64,000 nucleotides of DNA from positions 62,001 to 126,000 of the forward strand of contig NZ_NPKR01000013.1 of NCBI RefSeq assembly GCF_008329535.1, read 5' to 3'. A program made the position numbers and the translations under genes. The first letter of the stretch is position 1, and each line of letters starts with the position of its first letter. Below the pieces are notes generated by a model. That model did not search any database. It had not been told where the DNA came from and saw only the letters and a program-made list of their open reading frames with translations. The DNA comes from Mycolicibacterium sp. P1-18 (GTDB lineage: Bacteria > Actinomycetota > Actinomycetes > Mycobacteriales > Mycobacteriaceae). Below, piece after piece: positions 19,719 to 27,933 of this stretch.

Positions 19719-20756
19719 GTGCTGACTGTGGCTTCGATTCCCGCGGGCCACCCCTACGTCAGTTCGGTGGTGGACACGTCGCGCGTCACCCTGCTGCCCG
19801 ATCCGGTACCGCCGGGGGCGACCCTGCCGGGCCAGTGGTGGCCACCGCGGTTGCTCGACCCCGACTATCTCCGGGACCACGTCGGCACCGTCGACGTGGT
19901 GCACGTGCACTTCGGCTTCGAGGCCAGTTCCGTCGACGTTCTTGGCGAGGTGGTGGGCATCCTGCGCGGCGCCGAGGTGCCACTGGTGCTGACGGTGCAC
20001 GACCTTCACAACCCGCACTTCGCCGATGCCACGCTGCACCTTTCTCAGCTCGACGTGCTGGTGCCCGCGGCCGCCGTGGTGGTCACCTTGACCCCCGGGG
20101 CGGCCGCCGAGATCCGCCGACGGTGGGGCCGCGACGCCGTCGTCCTCCCCCACCCGCACGTCCTGCCGATCGCCGCCGTCGGCGCGGCGCGACCACGACG
20201 TCACGAACCCGTCATCGCCGTCCACGCAAAGGCGTTGCGCGCCAACATCCAGCCGTGGCCGGTCGTCGACGCGCTGATCGACGGCGGGGTGCGCGGCCTA
20301 CGACTCGACCTGGACGAGGAGGCGATGAGCTCCGCCGAGGTCGGGACCCGGGTGGAACGCCACCTGCGCGACGGCGTGGACGTGCGCGTCCATCCGCGTT
20401 TCACCGACGACGAACTGACCGCGTATCTGACCGAGGTCGACGTCCTCGTGCTGCCCTACCGCTTCGGCACGCACTCCGGGTGGGTCGAGGCCTGCCATGA
20501 CGCGGGGACGGCCGTCGTCACGCCCAGCTGCGGTTTCTTCGCCGAACAGCATCCGGGCCACGAGTACGGCTACGGCCCCGACGGGCTCGACGCGGCGAGC
20601 CTGCTCGACGCGGTGGCCGCGGCCGTCGGCGAGCACCGACCCGATCGCGGCGACGACCCGGTGCGGCGCGACCAGCGGCGTCGGCAGGCCGACGACGTCA
20701 GGAACGCCATGACCGGGCTGTACGAGCGTTCGCTGTCCACCTCGCCCGCGCGGTGA
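19719..20756 (+). CDS. Glycosyltransferase, GT4-like
   Basis: A 345-residue protein resembling GT-B glycosyltransferases: DVVHVHFGFE (about residue 60), VLTVHDLHNPHF, a linker with HAKALRANIQPWPVVDAL, and a C-terminal VDVLVLPYRFGTHSGWVEAC near 240 with GYGPDG. The sugar and acceptor are unknown. It starts at GTG 19719 on the opposite strand from the WcbI-like gene, with 53 bases between the two starts, so one regulatory region serves both. It probably completes the glycan made by the divergent operon. Confidence 0.8.
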   Translation: MLTVASIPAGHPYVSSVVDTSRVTLLPDPVPPGATLPGQWWPPRLLDPDYLRDHVGTVDVVHVHFGFEASSVDVLGEVVGILRGAEVPLVLTVHDLHNPHFADATLHLSQLDVLVPAAAVVVTLTPGAAAEIRRRWGRDAVVLPHPHVLPIAAVGAARPRRHEPVIAVHAKALRANIQPWPVVDALIDGGVRGLRLDLDEEAMSSAEVGTRVERHLRDGVDVRVHPRFTDDELTAYLTEVDVLVLPYRFGTHSGWVEACHDAGTAVVTPSCGFFAEQHPGHEYGYGPDGLDAASLLDAVAAAVGEHRPDRGDDPVRRDQRRRQADDVRNAMTGLYERSLSTSPAR

Positions 20757-20923
20757 CCGTGTCGGTTGCCTGAGCCGTCCTTGAGAGGCCGCTGGGAACC
20801 GCACCGAGTCGTTTGCGTCTCATCGCGGTGGATGGCATGGTCAGTCGCAACCCGCAGACGGGTGACCTCCGCGACGGCATTCTGCCTGTCGAAATGCATG
20901 CTGATAGGTGGGAGCACCGGCGA

Positions 20924-21700
20924 GTGACGGAGTACGTCTACGACATGTCGGATCCCGAACGCGACGCACTGACCGAGCACTTCCTGAGCACCAAGAGACT
21001 GGGCTGCGGCCGCTTCGCGTGCTTCGCCCTCGAGGGCACCGACCCGTTCGCCAACATCGCCCGACAGCTCGAGCGCGAAGTCTTCGAGGACTCGTGGGGC
21101 AACGACTCCGCCACCATGAAGCAGGAGTACGGCCCGTACGACGAAAGCAGCCTGTTCTTCATGGTCGTCGACGTCCAGGACAAGGTGCCCGCGGCCGCAC
21201 TGCGGATGATCCGCAACTCCCCGGCCGGACTCAAGACCATCGTGGACCTCGACGACTGCCACAAGTCCCCCATCGCACCGACGCCGATTCCGGTCGACGA
21301 GGTCATGCGCCACCACGGGATCGACGACCTCGACCGCTGCTGGGACGGCGCCACCGCCGCCATCCCCCGCCGCTACCGCCGCCGACTCGCCGCCACCCAC
21401 GTCCACCTGATGCGCATCATGGCGCTGGCCGCCATGCGAGAGGACATCCAGCACTTCGTCGCCGTGCTCGACGCACCCGTCGTCAGGGTGGCGCGGGACA
21501 TCCTCGGGCTGCCGCTGACCCCGCTGGTCGGCACGCCCCCGTTCACCCACATGGACGCACCCAACAACCAGGCGGTGTACGCCCACGTGCCGTCGCTGCT
21601 GGGATTGGCCGGCCGACGCAATCGCAAGGTGGGACAACGCATCAGGGCCAGCTTCGCCGAGAAGGTCACACCCGGCCCGGAACAGCTTGCCGCCCGGTGA
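20924..21700 (+). CDS. GNAT-fold acyltransferase resembling autoinducer / N-acyl amino acid synthases
   Basis: A 258-residue protein. The first half shows the layout of LuxI/FeeM-type acyl synthases: LEREVFEDSWG (Arg, Phe, Trp as in LuxI), EYGPYDESSLFFMVVD, then ALRMIRNSPAGLKTIVDL. The second half has MRIMALAAMREDIQHFVAVLD followed by LGLPLTPL, like the LuxI helix and last strand. These enzymes join an acyl group from acyl-CoA or acyl-ACP to an amine. That activity is inferred by motif only. GTG 20924 has GGGAG nine bases upstream; in-frame ATGs at 20894 and 20837 are alternatives. Six bases separate it from the ABC ATPase gene, so product and exporter may be linked. Confidence 0.55.
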   Translation: MTEYVYDMSDPERDALTEHFLSTKRLGCGRFACFALEGTDPFANIARQLEREVFEDSWGNDSATMKQEYGPYDESSLFFMVVDVQDKVPAAALRMIRNSPAGLKTIVDLDDCHKSPIAPTPIPVDEVMRHHGIDDLDRCWDGATAAIPRRYRRRLAATHVHLMRIMALAAMREDIQHFVAVLDAPVVRVARDILGLPLTPLVGTPPFTHMDAPNNQAVYAHVPSLLGLAGRRNRKVGQRIRASFAEKVTPGPEQLAAR

Positions 21701-21706
21701 CGTGAC

Positions 21707-22567
21707 ATGGCGCTGACAGTCGACCTGACCAACGTGGTGCGCGAGTACCGCACCGGCGGGCACACCGTCCGCGCCCTCGACCGGGTGACGTTGCGGATCA
21801 ACGGCGGGGAGTTCACGTCCATCGTCGGCCCGTCCGGTGCCGGCAAGAGCACGCTGCTGCAACTCCTCGGCGCCCTGGACTCGCCGAACTCGGGTTCGAT
21901 TCAGTTCAACGGCACCGAGATCGCCACCATGACCGACGAACAGCAGTCGACGTTCCGTCGTCACCAGGTGGGGTTCGTCTTCCAGTTCTTCAACCTGCTG
22001 CCGACGCTGACGGCGTGGGAGAACGTGGCGCTGCCAATGCTTCTCGACGGTAGGCGGCTGCGCCACGTGCGCGCCGACGCCGTGGCCCTGCTCGACCGCG
22101 TGGGGCTGGGCGACCGGATCGACCATCGCCCCGCCGAACTGTCCGGAGGCCAGATGCAGCGGGTGGCCGTGGCGCGCGCACTGATGATGGACCCACCGGT
22201 GATCCTCGCCGACGAGCCCACCGGCAACCTCGACTCGTCGACCGGCGCGGCCATCATGGAACTCCTGCGCGACGTCTCGCGCACCGACGGCGCGGGACGC
22301 GCGGTCATCATGGTCACCCACGACCTCGCCGCGGCCGCGCAGACCGACCGGGTCATCACCGTGCAGGACGGCGCCGTGCGGTCCGACGTCGTGGGCCACT
22401 CGGGGGACGCCCCTCACCCCGCGCCCGGTGGTGGGCGGCACGCGGTCGGCATCCGCGACCAGCCGACCGAGATCATCCCCACCGTGCGCAACGGCGAATT
22501 CACCTCGCGCGTCCTGACTTCGGATCCACCACGGCAACGCGGCAAGCACTCCGCACACCGGCGGTAG
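21707..22567 (+). CDS. ABC transporter ATP-binding protein, MacB/LolD type
   Basis: A 286-residue ATPase with Walker A GPSGAGKST (residues 41-49), Q-loop FVFQFFNLLP, signature LSGGQMQR (about 146), Walker B VILADEPTGNLD and a switch His in VTHDL. This set is typical of the MacB/LolD/FtsE-like group, which powers mechanotransmission by FtsX-type permeases rather than classical import. The C-terminal 50 residues beyond the domain are polar and extra. It follows the acyltransferase by six bases and precedes the permease by four, forming a tight operon. Confidence 0.9.
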   Translation: MALTVDLTNVVREYRTGGHTVRALDRVTLRINGGEFTSIVGPSGAGKSTLLQLLGALDSPNSGSIQFNGTEIATMTDEQQSTFRRHQVGFVFQFFNLLPTLTAWENVALPMLLDGRRLRHVRADAVALLDRVGLGDRIDHRPAELSGGQMQRVAVARALMMDPPVILADEPTGNLDSSTGAAIMELLRDVSRTDGAGRAVIMVTHDLAAAAQTDRVITVQDGAVRSDVVGHSGDAPHPAPGGGRHAVGIRDQPTEIIPTVRNGEFTSRVLTSDPPRQRGKHSAHRR

Positions 22568-22571
22568 CCGG

Positions 22572-25073
22572 GTGCTTCTCGCCGCCCTGAGCAGGCTGAA
22601 GGTCCTCAACGTCCGTGAACTGCGCACCCACTGGGGGCGCGCGGTGGCCTCCGTCGTCGTCGTGGCGGTGTCGGCGGCACTTCTCGTCGCCGTGCTCGGC
22701 GTCTCGGGGTCGATCACCGGATCGATCGACCGCCTGGCGACCAGCATCGGCGGTGACGCGGACCTCGAGGTCTCCGGCATCACCGGCGAGGGCGTCGACG
22801 AAGCCATGCTCACCACGGTCGCCGGCACCCAGAACGTCCGTGCCGCAGTGCCGTTGATCCGCACGCGCACCACCGCCGACGGTCAACCCGCCCTCCTGAT
22901 CGGGCTCGGCCAAAACGCCGCCGAACTGCACTCAGACCTGCAGACCGCCATCCAGCGCCAACTCGAGCAGGGCTCGCCCGTGACGTCGGCGCCCGACGGG
23001 GTGATCGTCGGCGCGGGCCTCGGGGTGGCCACCGGCCAACGGTTCGAGGTGACCGGCTCCCAGCCGGTCACCGCGGTCGCGGTCGTGGACGGACCCGCCG
23101 CCCGGCGCCTGAACGACGCCCACTTCGTCATCGCGCCACTCGCTCTGGCCCAACGCCTCTCGGGCCGGGAGGGCCGGCTCGACTCGATCCTCGTGTTCAC
23201 CTCCCCCGGCGCCGAGGCGGGCACCGTCCGGGCGGCGCTGACAACTGCGCTCCAGGGCAAGGCCGTGGTGGCGACGCCCAGTTTCCGCGCCGCGCAGGCG
23301 AGTAGCTCGTTCGCGATCCTGCAGGCGATGACGCTGCTGGCCGCCTCGGTGTCGCTGGTGGTGGCGGCCTTCCTCAGCTACAACGCGATGAGCATCGCGA
23401 TCGCCCAGCGACGGCCCCTCATCTCGACGATGCGCGCGCTGGGCGGACGCCGGCGCACGATCATGTCCGACATGCTGGCCGAGGCCGCCCTGGTGGGCTT
23501 CCTCGGCGGCCTCCTGGGATCCGGCGTCGGCATCCTGATCGGCTACCTGGCGATCGGCAGACTGCCGTCCACGATGGTGCAGACCCTCGACGCCCGACTG
23601 GAGTACGTGTTGCCCGGCTGGGTGGTGCCGCTGACCGTCGCGGCGTGCGTCGTCGCCAGCGTCAGCGCCTCGGCCCTGGCCGCGCGCCAGGTCCACGCGG
23701 TGGCGCCCATCGAGGCGTTGGCGCCCAACGGTGCGTCGACCACGGATCGCGGGTCGCGACGGCTCCGGATCGCCTCGGGGATCGCCGGAGCGGCGCTGCT
23801 CGCCCTCACCGTCGGCGTCGTCACCGCCGGCCTCGGACAGGTCGCCATCGTCTCGATCGCGTTGTCCTTCGTCGGGTTCAGCGCACTGTGCTTCGCCTTC
23901 TCGGGGATCATCATCAAGGCTGCCGCCGCCGTCGCCCGCCGGTTCGGGCCGGCCGGCGTCCTCGGCGCGGCCACCATCGAACGTGCCCCGCGGCGCATGT
24001 GGGTCGCGATGATGACGGTGCTGACGGCCGTGGTCACCACCGTGGCGGTCACCGGGGCCACCAGCAACGCCGTCGACTCCACGGTGGCTTCCTTCGCCTC
24101 GATCGCCCAGGCCGACGTGTGGGTCAGTTCGGCTGCCGCCACGGACTATTCGTCGTCCTTGCTCCCGCCGAACACGGCGGCCGCGGTCGCCGCCGTGCCG
24201 GGCGTCGCGCGCGTCGTGCCGGATCAGATGGCCTTCGCGACGGTCGACGACTCCCGCGTGATGCTGCTGGGCATCGCGGCGAACTCCCACCGCGACATCT
24301 ACACGTCGCTGACGCCCGGGGATCGTCAGAAGCTGCTCGACGGCCAGGGCGTGGCGCTGTCGCGCGACCTCGGGACGTCGATGAAGGTGGCGGCGGGCGA
24401 CCAGATCACGCTGCAGACCCCGACCGGTCCGCGCACCGTCGCGGTGCTCGCGCTGGTGCCGTACTTCTCCGGGATGACGGGCACCGTCGCGATGAGCCTG
24501 GACGCCATGCAGGGCTGGTTCGACCGGCCGGGGGCCAGCGACCTGGAGGTCACGGTCGCCCCCGGCGCCGACCCGGTCGCGGTCCGGGCGGCGATCCGCA
24601 AGGTCGTCGCCCCGGAGACCTTCGTCTACTCGGGCGACGAGGCCCTCGACGGCGTGGCCAGCGCGCTGGACCAGGTGATCGCCGTCATCACGATCATCGC
24701 GTGGATCGTGGTCGTCGTGTCGGCCGTGACGCTGCTGAACACGCTGATGTTGTCGGTGCTGGACCGCCGCCGCGAGATCGGGGTGCTGCGGGCGATCGGC
24801 GCGACCCGGGCCTTCACCCTGAAGGCCATCCTGGCCGAGGCCGCCGGAATCGGAATCGTCGGCGCCGGGCTCGGTCTGGTCCTGGGCGCCGCGATCCAGT
24901 ATCTGACGTCGGTCGCGCTGACCAACGTCCTCAGCATCGACGTCGCCTGGCAGCCCAGTCCCTCGATGATCGGCATCGGCCTTGCCGCACTTGCCATTTG
25001 CCTGCTCGGATCGGTGCCGCCGGCCGTGCGGGCGGCACGGCTCGACATCGTCGACGCGGTCAGCGCCGACTGA
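22572..25073 (+). CDS. ABC transporter permease with two FtsX domains
   Basis: An 833-residue membrane protein starting at GTG 22572. The first hydrophobic segment (about 20-40) is followed by a large extracytoplasmic domain to residue 250. Then come the FtsX core (about 250-370), two more segments near 400-450, a second extracytoplasmic domain, and a second FtsX core (about 700-825, with DRRREIGVLRAIGATRAF). This doubled form is common in actinomycetes; partners export lipids, peptides or act in envelope stress. The second FtsX core shows the conserved RREIGVLRA(I/L)G motif; the first has RRPLISTMRALGG. The substrate is unknown; the gene before the ATPase suggests an acylated molecule. Confidence 0.88.
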   Translation: MLLAALSRLKVLNVRELRTHWGRAVASVVVVAVSAALLVAVLGVSGSITGSIDRLATSIGGDADLEVSGITGEGVDEAMLTTVAGTQNVRAAVPLIRTRTTADGQPALLIGLGQNAAELHSDLQTAIQRQLEQGSPVTSAPDGVIVGAGLGVATGQRFEVTGSQPVTAVAVVDGPAARRLNDAHFVIAPLALAQRLSGREGRLDSILVFTSPGAEAGTVRAALTTALQGKAVVATPSFRAAQASSSFAILQAMTLLAASVSLVVAAFLSYNAMSIAIAQRRPLISTMRALGGRRRTIMSDMLAEAALVGFLGGLLGSGVGILIGYLAIGRLPSTMVQTLDARLEYVLPGWVVPLTVAACVVASVSASALAARQVHAVAPIEALAPNGASTTDRGSRRLRIASGIAGAALLALTVGVVTAGLGQVAIVSIALSFVGFSALCFAFSGIIIKAAAAVARRFGPAGVLGAATIERAPRRMWVAMMTVLTAVVTTVAVTGATSNAVDSTVASFASIAQADVWVSSAAATDYSSSLLPPNTAAAVAAVPGVARVVPDQMAFATVDDSRVMLLGIAANSHRDIYTSLTPGDRQKLLDGQGVALSRDLGTSMKVAAGDQITLQTPTGPRTVAVLALVPYFSGMTGTVAMSLDAMQGWFDRPGASDLEVTVAPGADPVAVRAAIRKVVAPETFVYSGDEALDGVASALDQVIAVITIIAWIVVVVSAVTLLNTLMLSVLDRRREIGVLRAIGATRAFTLKAILAEAAGIGIVGAGLGLVLGAAIQYLTSVALTNVLSIDVAWQPSPSMIGIGLAALAICLLGSVPPAVRAARLDIVDAVSAD

Positions 25074-25076
25074 CCG

Positions 25077-26165
25077 TCACCGGGTGAACCACGCGAACCA
25101 GTCGCGCGAGGACGCCTGCAGGTAGTGCTGCGGCGAGACCTTCTCGTCGGGGAACAGCTTGAAGCCACGCGGCGGTCCGCCGGCCTGCGGATGGAAGTAC
25201 GCGCCGCTCACCCAGTCGGGGTTGATGTCGAGTTCCATCCCGCGGACCACGCCGGCGTCCTGCAGGATGCGCCCCAGGGTGCAGACTGACAGCGCCGGAC
25301 CCGCCGCGTAGACCTCGACTCCGCTTGGCGTGACGCCGAATCCGGACCGGTGGATGAACGCGGTCTGACCGATCGTGGTGCCCCACTCCTTGGTGCCGCC
25401 GGTGGCGCACGTCGGGTTCAGCGCGCCGTCGTCGACCAGCGGCACCAGGTTCTGCCGGACGCTGACGACGCCGGGCGCCATCCGCACCTCCTGGTTCCAC
25501 CGCCCGACGTCCGCGGTGCCGTCGGCCCGCAGGACCAGGCTGGCCTCGCCGTCGACCAAGCGGGTGACGGTGCGCCCCTGGCTGTAGTACCCGGGATGGC
25601 TGGGATCGGTGAGCCGGAAACCGCCGTTGAACGCCACGGCGACGTCGTCGCGCTCGGGCGGCGTCAGCGAGGACGCCGCCGACCACCGGCCACCGGGATC
25701 GGTCGTGCCGGGGCGTAATTCGCCACGGACCAGAGCGGGATCCATGCGCAGCACGCCCACCACGAACGAGGTGTGCTGGTCGTCGGGGCGCAGCGCCGCC
25801 ACCTGCACGGCGGGCTTGCCGTGGGCGGTGACGACGGTCTGCCAACTGCCCTCGCCGGGCAGCGCCGTCTCGCCGCCGAGCGACACCATGGGCGTCGAGG
25901 GCAGGGTCGCCGAGCCCGCCACCTGCGGCACGGTGCCCGCCGCGGCGGGAATGCCGCCGGGCGGCTCTCCGCCGAGGGCGGGCTGGTTGCGCAGGTACAG
26001 CTCCTTCTCCAGCCACGTGACCTCGGCGTTGAAGCCGTGGCCGCGACCCCATTCTGCGAGCTCCGCCGCGACGCCGTCGGCACCGGGAACGCGCAGCGCG
26101 TCGACGACGCAGCCGCCCACGATCAGTGCCGCGACGGTGACCAGTGCGACGAACGCGCGAGACAC
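25077..26165 (-). CDS. Exported phosphodiester glycosidase (NAGPA domain) protein, possible lipoprotein
   Basis: A 362-residue protein with an N-terminal hydrophobic signal (FVALVTVAALIVGGC) ending in VGGC, which could be a lipobox, and a NAGPA-type domain in the C-terminal 250 residues. Typical motifs are VAFNGGFRL near residue 200, YSQGRTV, FIHRSGFGV and MELDINPDW. The family cleaves sugar-1-phosphodiester links (GlcNAc-1-P type), and bacterial members act on cell-wall or exopolysaccharide glycans. GTG 26165 is chosen because the signal starts here; GTGs at 26174 and 26177 are alternatives. It converges on the permease with three bases between and may act on the glycan made in this cassette. 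Confidence 0.75.
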   Translation of the reverse strand: MSRAFVALVTVAALIVGGCVVDALRVPGADGVAAELAEWGRGHGFNAEVTWLEKELYLRNQPALGGEPPGGIPAAAGTVPQVAGSATLPSTPMVSLGGETALPGEGSWQTVVTAHGKPAVQVAALRPDDQHTSFVVGVLRMDPALVRGELRPGTTDPGGRWSAASSLTPPERDDVAVAFNGGFRLTDPSHPGYYSQGRTVTRLVDGEASLVLRADGTADVGRWNQEVRMAPGVVSVRQNLVPLVDDGALNPTCATGGTKEWGTTIGQTAFIHRSGFGVTPSGVEVYAAGPALSVCTLGRILQDAGVVRGMELDINPDWVSGAYFHPQAGGPPRGFKLFPDEKVSPQHYLQASSRDWFAWFTR

Positions 26166-26200
26166 GGTGACCACCACTATGAGGTTGCCAGGGATAGCTG

Positions 26201-27172
26201 TCAGTTCGCCGTGGAGGCACTGTGGGCGACGAAGTCCGCCACGATGCGGCCGAGTTCCTCGCCCCGCTGTTCCTGCACGAAGTGACCGGCACCGGCGATC
26301 GTCACGTGTTCTCGTCCCCGCGCGCCGGGCACTCGCCGCTGGAACACCCCGTCCCAGCCGCGGGTCGCGGGGTCGCCGTCGGAGTAGGCGGTGAGGAACG
26401 GCTTCTGCCACCGCTCGAGCACCGCCATGGTCTCACGGCCGATGGCGGCGCCGGGGTCGTTGCGTGTCAACGGGATCAGGGCGATCAGCTGGCGGAGACC
26501 CGCCGTGTAGGACGGGTCCGGGAACGGAGCGTCGTAGGCGGCCAGCACGTCCGCGGGCAGCGGCCCGGCCACCGCGTCGAGGAACATGCTGGGCACGATC
26601 TTCGGCGCTCGCTGGTAGTAGGCCACGTAGTCGAGCAGCGTCTCCTGCAACGTCATTCGCCCGTCCCCCACCCCGTGGTGGGCCCACTCGAGCTGGCCCT
26701 CCAAGGCCGGGTCGCAGGTGTGCAGGATCGTGTTGGTCGCCACGACGCCCGCGAACCGATCCTCGTCGCGGGCCAGCACGCTCAAACCGAGCGGCCCACC
26801 CCAGTCCTGGGCGACGAGGGTGACGCCACGCAGGTCGAGTGCGGTGACGAGGCCGTGCAACCAGTCGACGTGGCGGGCGAACGTGTAATCGGTTGCCTCG
26901 GTGAGCTTGTCGGAGCGACCGTAGCCGATGTTGTCGGGAGCGACGACCCGCAGGCCGGCGTCGACGAGCACCGGGATCACGTGGCGGTACAGATAGGACC
27001 ACGTCGGTTGACCGTGCATCAGCAGCACCACCGGCGCGTCCCTGGGCCCGGCGTCCACGTAGTGCATGCGAAGCGGGTCGACCTTCCTGGTCCGAACCTG
27101 CACGTACTGCGGCGGGTACGGGTAGCCGGGCAGATCGGCGAACCGCTCGTCCGGCGTTCTCAGCACTCCCAT
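26201..27172 (-). CDS. Haloalkane dehalogenase-like alpha/beta hydrolase
   Basis: A 323-residue cytosolic alpha/beta hydrolase close to the DhmA/DhlA type of haloalkane dehalogenases, which replace halogen by hydroxyl. The nucleophile is Asp123 in LVAQDWGG with the halide-binding Trp124 next to it. The oxyanion/halide motif is HGQPTWSY at 53-60, the catalytic His is about 297 in AGHFVQEQ, and APDNIGYGRSDK is conserved. The residue after HG is Gln, where DhlA has Glu and DhaA has Asn. The ATG at 27172 begins MGVLRTPDERF as in family members. It lies ten bases after the SDR gene in the same direction. An epoxide hydrolase role is the alternative. Confidence 0.8.
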   Translation of the reverse strand: MGVLRTPDERFADLPGYPYPPQYVQVRTRKVDPLRMHYVDAGPRDAPVVLLMHGQPTWSYLYRHVIPVLVDAGLRVVAPDNIGYGRSDKLTEATDYTFARHVDWLHGLVTALDLRGVTLVAQDWGGPLGLSVLARDEDRFAGVVATNTILHTCDPALEGQLEWAHHGVGDGRMTLQETLLDYVAYYQRAPKIVPSMFLDAVAGPLPADVLAAYDAPFPDPSYTAGLRQLIALIPLTRNDPGAAIGRETMAVLERWQKPFLTAYSDGDPATRGWDGVFQRRVPGARGREHVTIAGAGHFVQEQRGEELGRIVADFVAHSASTAN

Positions 27173-27182
27173 CGGCCGGGGG

Positions 27183-27884
27183 TCAGGTTCCGAGTTGCGG
27201 ATAGAGGCTCGCCACCCCGCCTGCGAACCCGGCCCGCACACCGCGGCTGTGCTCGTCGGCGAGCACTTCGAAGTCGCCGGCCGCGATGGCGTCGAGCGCC
27301 TGGGCGGCCACGTCGGCGGGGTCGGATCTCGGCCCGTCGAGACCCTCGGCCATGTCGGTGTCCATCAGGCCGACGTGCAGTCCGGTCACCACGATCCCGC
27401 GGCCCGCCAACTCCTGACGCACCGCGTTGGTCATCGACCACGCCGCCGACTTCGACGCGCAGTACCCGCTGATGTCGGGGTAGCTCACCCAGGACAGCAC
27501 CGACAGCACGTTGAGAATGCCGCCACCACCGTTGCCCTCGATCAGCGGGGCGAACGCCCGCACCATCGACAGCGTGCCGAAGTAGTTGGTCGCCATCTCG
27601 CGGTGCGCGCCGTCGAGGTCGCCGGTCAGAAGGTTCACGTTGGCGGCGATTCCGGCGTTGTTGACCAACAGCGTCACGTCACCGGCCGCCCGTGCTGCCG
27701 CGGCGACCGATGCGGGATCGGTGACGTCGACGGCAAGGGGGACGACACCCTCGAGGTCGACCGAGCCCGGATCCCGAGCACCGGCGTACACCTTGGCGCC
27801 GCGGGCGACCAACTGAGCGGCGAAGTGTCGACCGAGCCCGCGGTTGGCGCCGGTGACGAGGGCGGTGGCGGCGGAGACGTCCAT
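27183..27884 (-). CDS. Short-chain dehydrogenase/reductase
   Basis: A 233-residue classical SDR: cofactor motif TGANRGLG at 11-18, NNAGIA at 75-80, and the catalytic Tyr141 and Lys145 in YCASK, with Ser near 128. Absence of an acidic residue at the end of the second strand (AGARDP has Arg) favours NADP(H). The substrate is unknown. It starts at ATG 27884 and is followed ten bases later by the dehalogenase gene, so the alcohol left by dehalogenation may be its substrate (inference). Confidence 0.85.
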   Translation of the reverse strand: MDVSAATALVTGANRGLGRHFAAQLVARGAKVYAGARDPGSVDLEGVVPLAVDVTDPASVAAAARAAGDVTLLVNNAGIAANVNLLTGDLDGAHREMATNYFGTLSMVRAFAPLIEGNGGGGILNVLSVLSWVSYPDISGYCASKSAAWSMTNAVRQELAGRGIVVTGLHVGLMDTDMAEGLDGPRSDPADVAAQALDAIAAGDFEVLADEHSRGVRAGFAGGVASLYPQLGT

Positions 27885-27933
27885 GGAGACATACTGCGCC
27901 TCGACGGCGCCTCGCGTCGGGCGTTCGCCGGGA

